Assembly: GCA_018609055.1 (NCBI GenBank)
Contig: JABAYJ010000006.1
Location: 198,805 to 262,804, forward strand
Direction: 5' to 3'
DNA: 64,000 nucleotides
DNA from: Flavobacteriales bacterium
GTDB taxonomy: Bacteria > Bacteroidota > Bacteroidia > Flavobacteriales_D > CAJJDF01
Below, piece after piece: positions 18,730-27,011 of this stretch (positions are counted from its first letter, which is position 1; each line of letters opens with the position of its first letter). Under the pieces are notes generated by a model. It had not been told where the DNA came from, ran no database searches, and saw nothing but the letters and a program-made list of their open reading frames with translations. The position numbers and the translations under genes were made by a program.

Positions 18730-18894
18730 GGAATACTATTTTTTATTTGGGGTATGTTTTTTACACTTTTTAAAAATCTAAATAACCTTTAAAAATCACG
18801 AATAATTTATTATGCACGCATACCTTTATTTTTATTTATTTTATTCTTAAATTTGAATTCTAAATAACAACACGATACCTAAAAAAGATTTAAA

Positions 18895-19635
18895 ATGAAA
18901 ATACTTGTTTGTATTAGCAAATCGCCAGATACTACATCCAAAATTGGGTTCACTGATAACAACACCAAATTTGATGTGGCTGGGATACAATATATAATAA
19001 ACCCTTATGACGAGTGGTATGCGCTTGTAAAAGGAATAGAATTAAAAGAAGCGAACGGAGGTTCGGTAACTACAATTACTGTAGGAACTGCAGCTGATGA
19101 GCCAACTATAAGAAAAGCACTAGCAATTGGAGCTGATGAAGCAGTAAGAATTGATGCCGAAGCAACTGATGCATACTTTGTTGCAATGCAAATTTCTGAA
19201 TATGCCAAAGACAAAGCATTTGATTTAATTCTTTTAGGAAAAGAAACTATCTCTTACAATGGTGCACAAGTTGGAGGAATGGTAGCAGAATTATTAGACA
19301 CTCCTTATGTTTCTTTGGCTTCTAAATTAGAATTAAACGGAACTACTGCTTCTATTACAAGAGAAGCAAAAGGTGGAGATGAATTAGTAGAAGGTAATCT
19401 TCCATTAGTAATTTCTGCAGCAAAAGGAATGGCTGAACAAAGAATCCCTAACATGAGAGGAATTATGGCTGCAAGGTCTAAACCACTTAATGTTGTTGCT
19501 GCAGTTGCAGTAGATGCTTTAACAAGCACGGTTAATTTTGAAATGCCGGCACCAAAGTCTGGAGTTAAAATGATTGACCCTAACAACATGGATGAATTAG
19601 TAGCATTATTACATAACGAAGAAAAAGTAATTTAA
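18895..19635 (+). CDS. etfB: Electron transfer flavoprotein, beta subunit
   Basis: The 246-residue small subunit (EtfB/FixA) of the heterodimeric ETF that passes electrons from acyl-CoA dehydrogenases towards the quinone pool. The N-terminal MKILVCISKSPDTTSKI, the NPYDEWYALVKGIELKE segment, and the family signature region VISAAKGMAEQRIPNMRGIM (about 178-197) are visible. etfA starts 4 nt after its stop, as expected for a coupled pair. The 200-nt gap to the divergent pdhB holds both promoters. Confidence 0.95.
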   Translation: MKILVCISKSPDTTSKIGFTDNNTKFDVAGIQYIINPYDEWYALVKGIELKEANGGSVTTITVGTAADEPTIRKALAIGADEAVRIDAEATDAYFVAMQISEYAKDKAFDLILLGKETISYNGAQVGGMVAELLDTPYVSLASKLELNGTTASITREAKGGDELVEGNLPLVISAAKGMAEQRIPNMRGIMAARSKPLNVVAAVAVDALTSTVNFEMPAPKSGVKMIDPNNMDELVALLHNEEKVI

Positions 19636-19639
19636 GAAT

Positions 19640-20584
19640 ATGTCAGTATTAGTATATATAGATTCGATAAATGGGGTTGCAAAAAACGCCCAGGAAGCAG
19701 TTTTTTACGGAAGTAAAATAGCTGCCGAGCACGGAATGGAAACAATTGTTGTAACTGCAGGAAACTCAGATAACGATACATTAAGTGCATTAGGACAATA
19801 TGGAGCAAAAAAAGTAATTGCTCACAATAACATAGAATTAGACAGTCAGCAATTGACTAAATTAGTTACTGATGTAGCTAAAGAAAATAATTCTTCTGTT
19901 GTTATATTTTCACAAGATTTAACTGGAAAAGCGGTTGCTCCAAGAGTAGCAATAAGACTAGAAGCAGGTTTTGTTTCAGGAGCTATTGCATTACCATCAA
20001 ATGACTTTACTGTAAAAGTAAATGCATTTTCTGGAAAAGCTTATTGCAACATGAAAATTAACTCGGCAACTAGAGTAATTTCGGTATCACCTAACTCTCT
20101 TCAACCAGAAGCTGGAGAAGGAACTGCTGAAGTACAAGCTGAAAGTTGTGATTTAGGAGCTAGTAGAATTATTGTAAAAAACAAAGTAGAACAAACTGGA
20201 GAAATAGCATTGCCAGAAGCTGAATTAGTAGTTTCTGCAGGAAGAGGATTAAAAGGTCCAGAAAACTGGGGAATAGTAGAAGATTTAGCAAAAGCTCTTG
20301 GAGCTGCCACAGCTTGTTCTCGTCCAGTTGGAGATGCAGGATGGAGACCTCACCATGAACATGTAGGACAAACAGGTGTAGCAATTAGACCAAACTTATA
20401 CATTGCAGCAGGAATTTCTGGGGCAATACAACACTTAGCTGGTGTAAACCAAAGTAAAGTGATTGTAGTTATTAATACCGACCCTGAAGCTCCTTTCTTT
20501 AAAGCAGCAGATTACGGAATTGTAGGAGATGCTTTTGAAGTATTACCAAGATTAACTGCAGCAGTGAAAGCAGCTAATTTATAA
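19640..20584 (+). CDS. etfA: Electron transfer flavoprotein, alpha subunit
   Basis: The FAD-binding large subunit of ETF, 314 residues. The C-terminal FAD domain shows LVVSAGRGLKGPENWG (about 195), the SRPVGDAGW segment (about 228), QTGVAIRPNLYIAAGISG (about 247-264) and INTDPEAPFFKAADYGIVGD (about 277-296). The N-terminal Rossmann-like domain is normal. Directly downstream of etfB and closed by an intrinsic terminator at about 20,605-20,640. Confidence 0.95.
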   Translation: MSVLVYIDSINGVAKNAQEAVFYGSKIAAEHGMETIVVTAGNSDNDTLSALGQYGAKKVIAHNNIELDSQQLTKLVTDVAKENNSSVVIFSQDLTGKAVAPRVAIRLEAGFVSGAIALPSNDFTVKVNAFSGKAYCNMKINSATRVISVSPNSLQPEAGEGTAEVQAESCDLGASRIIVKNKVEQTGEIALPEAELVVSAGRGLKGPENWGIVEDLAKALGAATACSRPVGDAGWRPHHEHVGQTGVAIRPNLYIAAGISGAIQHLAGVNQSKVIVVINTDPEAPFFKAADYGIVGDAFEVLPRLTAAVKAANL

Positions 20585-20603
20585 GAGATTTTCATCTTAT
20601 TTT

Positions 20604-20641
20604 ATAAGCATCATTCTTAATTGGGTGATGCTTTTTTTTTA
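20604..20641 (+). terminator. Intrinsic terminator after etfBA
   Basis: A stem AGCATCA / TGATGCT around a TTCTTAATTGGG loop, followed by a run of nine T, 20 nt after the etfA stop. Confidence 0.8.
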
Positions 20642-20661
20642 TGAATAATAAAAAAAAAGCA

Positions 20662-21807
20662 TTAATTTATTATATCTAAAATCCAAGCTCGATACGAAAC
20701 TAAATGAAGTATCAAAACAACAAATAAAACAGTGTGTTTAATTTTAAGATTATATAAATAACTTGATAAAATAATAAACATAGGAAATATCGATGATATA
20801 AATCTTGACATAGATAGAACTGAACCAGAACACAATGGAAATAATAGGCTCAAAAGAATTAAAGCATTTAAACTAATAGGCAACTTCTTTCTTATAAGGA
20901 AAGCATAAACTATTATAATTATTGTATAAACAGAATGAAACTGATTGTTAAAACTTGAGTCTCTAAAAAAGGATAAGACCGGAAACATGAACTCTTTATA
21001 CCATCCTTTTTGAGCAATGCTAAACGCAAAAAAATATCCAGTCATAGAGTATTGATAAACACAAAACAAACTAAATGTAATTGGACCAGTTAAAAAAGCT
21101 AAAGAATTATAAATTATTCTTTTAGTGAAAAGTAATGCAAAATCTATTTTAAACTTAGACAAAACACCTATTCGTTCTAAAAAATATAAGTACATAGGAA
21201 TTAATAAAATAATCCCGTTTGGTCGTAAAAGTACCAAGGGTATTATTAATAAAGAAAGTGCTATGTGTCTTTTATAATAAATTGAAAAAAAGCAAAATAT
21301 CATACAAGTAAAGAACAATGCTTCGGTATAAAACATAGAATAATAAAAAGAAAAAGGGAAACTGAAGAATAATAATGAAGTGTAAAAAGCTTTGTTTTCG
21401 TCATTAAAGAAAATATATCCAAAAAAGTAAAACCCAATTACAGCTAGGATAGAAAAAACTATACTCTATATAAAAGAACTATGATCTAGACTAATCCCTA
21501 AATAATTAGCTGTAAGTTTATTTAAATAAGGATAAAACGGGAAAAATGCCCATGAGCTTTGAGTAAACTCAACTCCCTCTGAATAGCCTATTTCATTCTT
21601 TGTCTCGAGTTTTGGATACCCTTCTCTAGCTATTTTATTATACCAATAAGAATCATTTTTCTTAACTGCTAATGAATAATCAATAAACACTTTATCCTGA
21701 GACCCAATAACAGAAACTGATATAGCTAAATAAATCAGCTTTATAGCAAGAATAAAAGAGATTAATATGATTAGATGCTTCTTTTTCATTTTTGTGACTA
21801 TATCCAA
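20662..21807 (-). pseudogene. PIG-V-like membrane glycosyltransferase, interrupted by in-frame TAG
   Basis: One frame from 21807 (or the better ATG at 21789, MKKKHLIILISFIL) to 20662 codes for about 380 residues of a multi-helix membrane protein, broken only by TAG at 21466-21468. The N-terminal part has DSYWYNKIAREGYP and WAFFPFYPYLNKLT, the DxxWYxxIAxxGY and FFPxYP patterns of PIG-V/GT-C mannosyltransferases. The part after the stop (SIVFSILAVIGFYFFGYIFF, then VLLRPNGIILLIPMYLY) continues the family pattern. A 224-residue open piece from ATG 21336 remains. It is the last gene of a leftward run after two PH-domain genes. Function inferred: lipid-linked sugar transfer. Confidence 0.65.
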
Positions 21808-23300
21808 TCCTTTGTAGAACCCTCTACTTCACTCACAATTCTTTCCTGAATAGTTCGAGCATCTTCTTCGTGTAAACAAGGTAACTTAATTACACCCGAA
21901 GCAGTTTGTAGTTTAAGTGTAGCTACTCCCCTTCTCTTCTGAATAAAAGACTGAGAATAAGTTACATTCTGAGTTTTAAAATATTCTATAATGGTAGTTA
22001 CAGTTCCTATCTTTCCATTACCAACCAAGAGAGTTTTACCATCAAAATCAAAATATGTTTTCTTGAATTTTAATAAAACCATTAATATGGCAATAGGAAT
22101 AATTAGTGCATTTGCTAAAATCCAATTCATTATAGATAGTTGATTCAAAAAGAAAACAAAATTTATTATTAAAAGGAGAATAAAAGTTCGAACAAACATT
22201 CTAAAAAGATAATACCTGGATGGCTTATAAGTTTCTTTGTTATCAGTAGGCTCGTAATTAAAAAACAATTGATTCAGTTGTGATAAAAATAGGTTCTTCA
22301 CTCCTACTAATTGAACTAATTTCTTCTTTTTGGTTTTGGCGCTTCCAGCCTGCTTTATCTTAATTGTTTGGATACCCAGCTTCTGTTTTATCGGATTAGT
22401 AACTGTAACGGAATATTGAATCTTCTTTATTTTCAACACATCTTCTCTTCTAGTGAAAAGCCCTTCACTTACTTGGATTCCATCATTCCTTTTAATTACA
22501 TTTTGCTCAAAATGCCTAAGGAAAACCCTTACAAATGAAACAACAATAGAAATTATTAAACCAATAACAAAAGCTAACCCAAGCAACAATAAGCTTCCGG
22601 TAAAAAGAGATTTATTATTAACTGCATAGTTAATTGCTTGACCAACAAAATCAAAATCCTTAAAATAGTCCCTTAGTTGATAAGAGAATGAAAACACAAT
22701 GGCTATTATCCAAAAGAAACTCCTGATGTGGTTTTCAGAAAAACTAACTTTAAGTAAATCAATAATAGACAACTTGTAAATCAACTTACCTTCATTTACT
22801 TCGGCAACTTCATTTAATACTTCGTCTGAAATAACAGATTCAATATTGTTTTGTAAGCGTTTTTTTAAAGCTTCGGCTTTTTGCCTGGAAATTGCTTTAA
22901 TAGAAACTTCTATATCCTTGGCACCAGCAGTTTGTATTTCAACCTGAGTAACATTAATGAGCTGATGAATTAGATTTTGTTTAAAATTTACTGATTGAAT
23001 CCTATCAAGCGGTATGGATGTTTTCTTCTTAAAAATCATACCTTGATTTAGAATAAAGTAGTCTCCATCTATCTTAAACTTAAAATACAAATACTGAACC
23101 ACAGCAACAACTAATAAAACGAGAGCCAGAATTCCTAAAAGGCAAAGTATATAATTAAGCTTATTATCAATACTATCCGAAAACACTATTGGAATAAATA
23201 CCCAAAAAGACTTAACTAGTTTGTATAACAACACCCCATAGTTAATCACAATCCCTTTCGGAGACTGCCTACCCAATTCATCAAAGCTGTAGTTACTCAT
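21798..23300 (-). CDS. bPH2 (YdbT-like) PH-domain membrane protein
   Basis: A 500-residue membrane protein. It contains repeated bacterial PH-like (DUF304/bPH2) domains separated by paired helices, the YdbT architecture. PH domain 1 lies at about 70-140 (GDYFILNQGMIFKKKTSIPL then DRIQSVNFKQNLIHQLIN), domain 2 at about 260-330 (IQVSEGLFTRREDVLKIKKI then KQKLGIQTIKIKQAG), and domain 3 at about 415-490. Helix pairs lie at about 30-70, 195-250 and 365-405. It overlaps the YdbS-like gene by 8 nt upstream. The role of YdbS/YdbT is poorly known; in Bacillus it has been linked to bacteriocin resistance. Confidence 0.82.
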   Translation of the reverse strand: MSNYSFDELGRQSPKGIVINYGVLLYKLVKSFWVFIPIVFSDSIDNKLNYILCLLGILALVLLVVAVVQYLYFKFKIDGDYFILNQGMIFKKKTSIPLDRIQSVNFKQNLIHQLINVTQVEIQTAGAKDIEVSIKAISRQKAEALKKRLQNNIESVISDEVLNEVAEVNEGKLIYKLSIIDLLKVSFSENHIRSFFWIIAIVFSFSYQLRDYFKDFDFVGQAINYAVNNKSLFTGSLLLLGLAFVIGLIISIVVSFVRVFLRHFEQNVIKRNDGIQVSEGLFTRREDVLKIKKIQYSVTVTNPIKQKLGIQTIKIKQAGSAKTKKKKLVQLVGVKNLFLSQLNQLFFNYEPTDNKETYKPSRYYLFRMFVRTFILLLIINFVFFLNQLSIMNWILANALIIPIAILMVLLKFKKTYFDFDGKTLLVGNGKIGTVTTIIEYFKTQNVTYSQSFIQKRRGVATLKLQTASGVIKLPCLHEEDARTIQERIVSEVEGSTKDWI

Positions 23301-23769
23301 CTTTAATGTAATTAGTTATGTAATCTTTTATTTCCTGAGCCAAATCAATTCTTAGTCCACTAATTTTTAAATCTTTACCGCTATCTCCAGCTGTATAAAC
23401 ACTTAGTGTTGCTAGAGAAAAATAACGTTCTAATGGACCTTCATCAATTTCTACATGTTGGATTCTAGAAAAAGGGACCACAGTTTCGTTATGAACCAGA
23501 ACACCTTCTTGATAAGTTAAGTTTTTATCAAACAGACGGTATTTTTTATTTCTGAAATAAAACTTAGCTAAAAATAAAATTATAGCTGAAAGAATTAGAA
23601 CTCCGCAACCAATTAAAATAAAAGCTAGACCAGAAATCTTAGAAGGTTCTATTCTAAAATAACCAAACGCAACCACTCCTAATATTATTAAAATAAAAAT
23701 TAATCTCTTTACTATCATCACTTTAAAGTAATTTGAATCTAAAGAATTAAAAGTTTGCTGGTCGTTCAT
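23293..23769 (-). CDS. bPH2 (YdbS-like) PH-domain membrane protein
   Basis: A 158-residue partner of the following gene. Two adjacent transmembrane helices (about 23-40 and 50-68) precede one bPH2 domain (LFDKNLTYQEGVLVHNETVV then PFSRIQHVEIDEGPLERYFS, about 77-130). It overlaps the YdbT-like gene by 8 nt, the usual ydbS-ydbT arrangement, and probably forms a membrane complex with it. Confidence 0.82.
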   Translation of the reverse strand: MNDQQTFNSLDSNYFKVMIVKRLIFILIILGVVAFGYFRIEPSKISGLAFILIGCGVLILSAIILFLAKFYFRNKKYRLFDKNLTYQEGVLVHNETVVPFSRIQHVEIDEGPLERYFSLATLSVYTAGDSGKDLKISGLRIDLAQEIKDYITNYIKDE

Positions 23770-23844
23770 TTGAAAATTTAAAAGTCATTGCTACATTTCA
23801 AATATAAGAATATAATAGCCATTGAATCGTAAAAAAAAATAGCT

Positions 23845-23875
23845 TTTGAAAACGTTTGATAAAATAGTAACTTTA
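23845..23875 (+). promoter_or_regulatory. Promoter TTTG-N19-TAACTTTA for DUF151 gene
   Basis: TTTG at 23845-23848 and TAACTTTA (one mismatch to TAnnTTTG) at 23868-23875, spaced 19 nt, about 36 nt before the ATG at 23911. Confidence 0.55.
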
Positions 23876-23910
23876 CGAACCAAAATCGGCAAACCATAAG
23901 CTGGAAAGGG

Positions 23911-24528
23911 ATGAAAAAAGTAGAAATAGAAATAGCTGGATTATCGTATAGCCACACTCAAAGTGGAGCTTATGCATTGGTTTTTAACGAAACCGAAGGT
24001 AATAGAAGACTGCCAATTATTATTGGAGGAACTGAAGCACAGGCAATTGCAATTGAATTAGAAGAAATGACACCAAGCAGACCTCTAACTCACGATTTAT
24101 TTAAATCCTTTGCCGAAGAGTTTCAATTTACCGTTCAAGAAGTAATTATCTACAACCTTATTGAAGGAATATTTTTCGCGAAATTAATTTGCAAAAATAA
24201 AGAAGGAAACTCTGTAGAAATTGATTCACGTACTTCTGATGCTGTTGCGATTGCAGTTAGATTTAGCTGTCCAATTTACACTTATGAGTTCATTTTAACT
24301 TCTGCAGGTATTATTCTAGAAGAGGAAGATGGAGAAGATTTTGAAGGAGCTGATAAAGAATCTACAGAGCCTACTACTGAAGCTCCAATAGAGATTGAAA
24401 AAGCAAATCCCGAAAGTAAAAAGACTATTGAGGAGCTAGAAGAAGAATTAAATCAAGCGATAGAAGACGAAGATTACGAAAAAGCATCTAAACTTCGTGA
24501 TACAATTAACAATAGAAACGCTAACTAA
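23911..24528 (+). CDS. Bifunctional nuclease family protein (DUF151) with UVR motif
   Basis: A 205-residue protein. The DUF151 domain (about 1-130) shows YALVFNETEGNRRLPIIIGG, EAQAIAIELE, RPLTHDLFKSFAEEF and DSRTSDAVAIAVRF, the signature of plant BBD-type bifunctional nucleases. An acidic linker leads to a C-terminal UVR motif (LEEELNQAIEDEDYEKASKL then RDTI, about 175-200) as in UvrB/UvrC, a protein-contact element. This arrangement is usual in Bacteroidota. The nucleoside transporter gene follows after 6 nt and is likely co-transcribed. Confidence 0.88.
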   Translation: MKKVEIEIAGLSYSHTQSGAYALVFNETEGNRRLPIIIGGTEAQAIAIELEEMTPSRPLTHDLFKSFAEEFQFTVQEVIIYNLIEGIFFAKLICKNKEGNSVEIDSRTSDAVAIAVRFSCPIYTYEFILTSAGIILEEEDGEDFEGADKESTEPTTEAPIEIEKANPESKKTIEELEEELNQAIEDEDYEKASKLRDTINNRNAN

Positions 24529-24534
24529 AATATT

Positions 24535-26364
24535 ATGAGTAATAAATTAATTTATATAGGTATTCTTATTGCGTTAATTTTTACTCAGTCTTGCACCACT
24601 AAGGAGACTAACATTGAAAAAATGTTATCTCGAAACTGGAGTTTCGATACAGAATTAGGACCTTCTTTTGTTGATTCAACAACTTTTTTGAATCTATCCT
24701 TCAAAATAAATGGAGCTGATACTTTAAGAGAATTCACTTCAGTATTTAACGGAAGAAAAGATATAGGGACTTGGGAAATCGAGGATGGAAATGATTTAAT
24801 TCTAGCCTCTCCACTGCAAAACATGGAAACGGAAATTGATTCCATTACCCAAAGTTTTAATGATGAAGGAGAAGTAACTATTAACTATTTCAAAGACAAT
24901 GAAACAGTTGGTAGTTTTAATGACGGGACTTTTAGCCCCAAAAGATTTCTTCAGAAATTCACGATAAATAAAATATCAAGCACTCAACTTCATTTAGTTT
25001 TCGAAAACCAACCAGGTTCAGCTTCAAATGTTACTGTACTTCCTTATAAATATATATCCAAGGTATTACCAACTAGTATTTCTTTTTACTCTGTAACCAG
25101 AGGTTTAATAGGAATTTTTGGATTAATATTTATCACTTTTTTATTCAGCTCGAACAGGAAAGCAATTAACTGGAGTTTGGTTGTAAAGGGGTTAGTTCTT
25201 CAAATTGCTCTAGCTATTGCTGTTCTCTACATACCTTTTGTAGCTGCTGTATTCGATAATATGAGTGCATTTTTTATGAAAATAATTGGGTATACCAATG
25301 CAGGATCAGATTTTGTTTTCGGACAATTTGGAACTGGTGAAATTCAGGGACCCCTTCAAAACTTTGCATTCAAAATATTACCAACTATCGTGTTCTTTTC
25401 TGCCCTTATGAGTATGTTGTATTACCTAGGAATACTACAAAAAATCGTATACGTTTTTGCTTGGTTAATGAAAAGATTCATGAAGTTATCAGGTGCAGAG
25501 AGTTTAGCTGCAGCAGGTAATATTTTCTTAGGACAAACAGAATCACCATTCTTGGTAAGACCTTATTTAGACAAAATGACTAAATCGGAGTTAATGTGTT
25601 TAATGACTGGTGGTATGGCAACAATTGCTGGTGGAGTATTAGCAGCATACATTGGATTTTTAGGAGGAGATGACCCAGAACAAAGTATGTTCTTTGCCAA
25701 GCATTTATTAACTGCATCTATCATGTCGGCACCAGCAGCAGTTGTAGCAGCAAAAATTTTGGTTCCAGAGACTGAGGAATTTAATAACGAAATGAAAATC
25801 CCGAAAGACAAAATTGGTTCAAATATTTTGGAAGCAATCACAAATGGATCTTCAGATGGATTGAAACTAGCTGTTAACGTAGGAGTTATGTTATTGGTGT
25901 TTACGGCTATTGTTTATATGGCTAATGATATTTTGGATGGAATAGGAAGTGTAACTGGATTAAATGAAGTTATTGCTGCCAATACTGGTTATTCGCAACT
26001 TTCATTTCAGTTTTTATTAGGATATGCTTTTGCTCCTATTGCAGGACTTATGGGTATTGATAATTGGAACGACATGGTACTTGCGGGACAACTATTAGGA
26101 GAAAAAACAATCCTTAATGAGTTTTATGCCTATGCTACTTTTGGAGATATAAAAGCTAATTTCGTATCACAAAAATCTGTGGTAATGAGTACTTACATGC
26201 TTTGTGGATTTGCCAATTTTGCTTCAATAGGGATTCAAATTGGAGGAATTGGAGCATTAATCCCGGGTAGAAAAGGAACGTTATCTAAACTTGGTGTAAA
26301 AGCATTAATTGGAGGAACAGTAGCAAGTTTACTTACTGCAGTTGTGGTAGGAATGTTCTTATAA
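24535..26364 (+). CDS. CNT-family nucleoside transporter with N-terminal lipoprotein-like domain
   Basis: A 609-residue protein. The C-terminal 420 residues match concentrative nucleoside transporters (NupC/CNT): gate and core helices, the G-Q-TESPFLVRPYL motif (about 338-350), LMCLMTGGMATIAGGVLAAY (about 352-371) and a late APIAGLMGI (about 503). CNTs import nucleosides with Na+ or H+. The first 175 residues are extra: a lipoprotein-type signal (LIALIFTQSCTTKE, Cys at about 20) and a beta-rich domain with ENIEKMLSRNWSFD-like start, resembling lipocalin-like lipoproteins. This domain would face the periplasm and may bind substrate (inference). Confidence 0.85.
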   Translation: MSNKLIYIGILIALIFTQSCTTKETNIEKMLSRNWSFDTELGPSFVDSTTFLNLSFKINGADTLREFTSVFNGRKDIGTWEIEDGNDLILASPLQNMETEIDSITQSFNDEGEVTINYFKDNETVGSFNDGTFSPKRFLQKFTINKISSTQLHLVFENQPGSASNVTVLPYKYISKVLPTSISFYSVTRGLIGIFGLIFITFLFSSNRKAINWSLVVKGLVLQIALAIAVLYIPFVAAVFDNMSAFFMKIIGYTNAGSDFVFGQFGTGEIQGPLQNFAFKILPTIVFFSALMSMLYYLGILQKIVYVFAWLMKRFMKLSGAESLAAAGNIFLGQTESPFLVRPYLDKMTKSELMCLMTGGMATIAGGVLAAYIGFLGGDDPEQSMFFAKHLLTASIMSAPAAVVAAKILVPETEEFNNEMKIPKDKIGSNILEAITNGSSDGLKLAVNVGVMLLVFTAIVYMANDILDGIGSVTGLNEVIAANTGYSQLSFQFLLGYAFAPIAGLMGIDNWNDMVLAGQLLGEKTILNEFYAYATFGDIKANFVSQKSVVMSTYMLCGFANFASIGIQIGGIGALIPGRKGTLSKLGVKALIGGTVASLLTAVVVGMFL

Positions 26365-26365
26365 A

Positions 26366-26926
26366 TCACCTCCTTCTTTCAATTCTTTTTGGACTAAATT
26401 TCTGGATTGGTAAATTAAGTTGAATACTTATTTCTTTAGCTTTTTTGTTTGCATCCGAACTATTAGAAAAAGAACCACAAAATATTTTCTTTCTGTGGCT
26501 GGAATCCATCATGTATATTTCTGAGGTCATAAATTTTCTTGTGCTCGATTCTCTATCAACAAAATCCCTAGTCAACCTTCTGTCTTGTTTTTTTCTAGAT
26601 GATTTTAAAACAATGCATGAAAAATCCGACCATTTTTGCCATTTCCCAAAAGAAGCACCAAACACACTAAAATAATACTGGTACTTTTTATTCTGGATAT
26701 CAATTTTAACACCATTTGTTGCCGTAACCATTACTAAAAGAATAATTGATAATAATGGAACCATAATTATCCAAGCATTAGAATCTGGTGCTGTGGCAAA
26801 AGCGATAATGAATACAATTACAATTAAATAAGCTATCCAATTAGTCTGGGGTGAAAATCTCATTCCATAACTTATTTTAAGCAGACCAGAATTCTCAGAA
26901 TAATTAGTATCTAATTTGTTATCCAT
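26366..26926 (-). CDS. Membrane protein of unknown function, two helices
   Basis: A 186-residue protein with two adjacent hydrophobic segments (about 33-50 and 53-72), then a basic cytosolic region rich in Lys/Arg/Ser (SSRKKQDRRLTRDFVDRESS) that resembles a small PH-like or DUF-type sheet. No family recognised. Its stop lies 1 nt from the convergent CNT transporter stop. Confidence 0.6.
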   Translation of the reverse strand: MDNKLDTNYSENSGLLKISYGMRFSPQTNWIAYLIVIVFIIAFATAPDSNAWIIMVPLLSIILLVMVTATNGVKIDIQNKKYQYYFSVFGASFGKWQKWSDFSCIVLKSSRKKQDRRLTRDFVDRESSTRKFMTSEIYMMDSSHRKKIFCGSFSNSSDANKKAKEISIQLNLPIQKFSPKRIERRR

Positions 26927-27011
26927 ACCTCAAAAATGAATAAAATATGTTAAAAAGAAACCAAAAGAAGTTTTTTTTTATGAAATTAGACCTTCAAACC
27001 TAAACATAACT

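Noticed and set aside
19005..20384. Several minus-strand frames opposite etfB and etfA
   Set aside because: Ala/Ser-rich mirror translations of conserved genes; no independent support.
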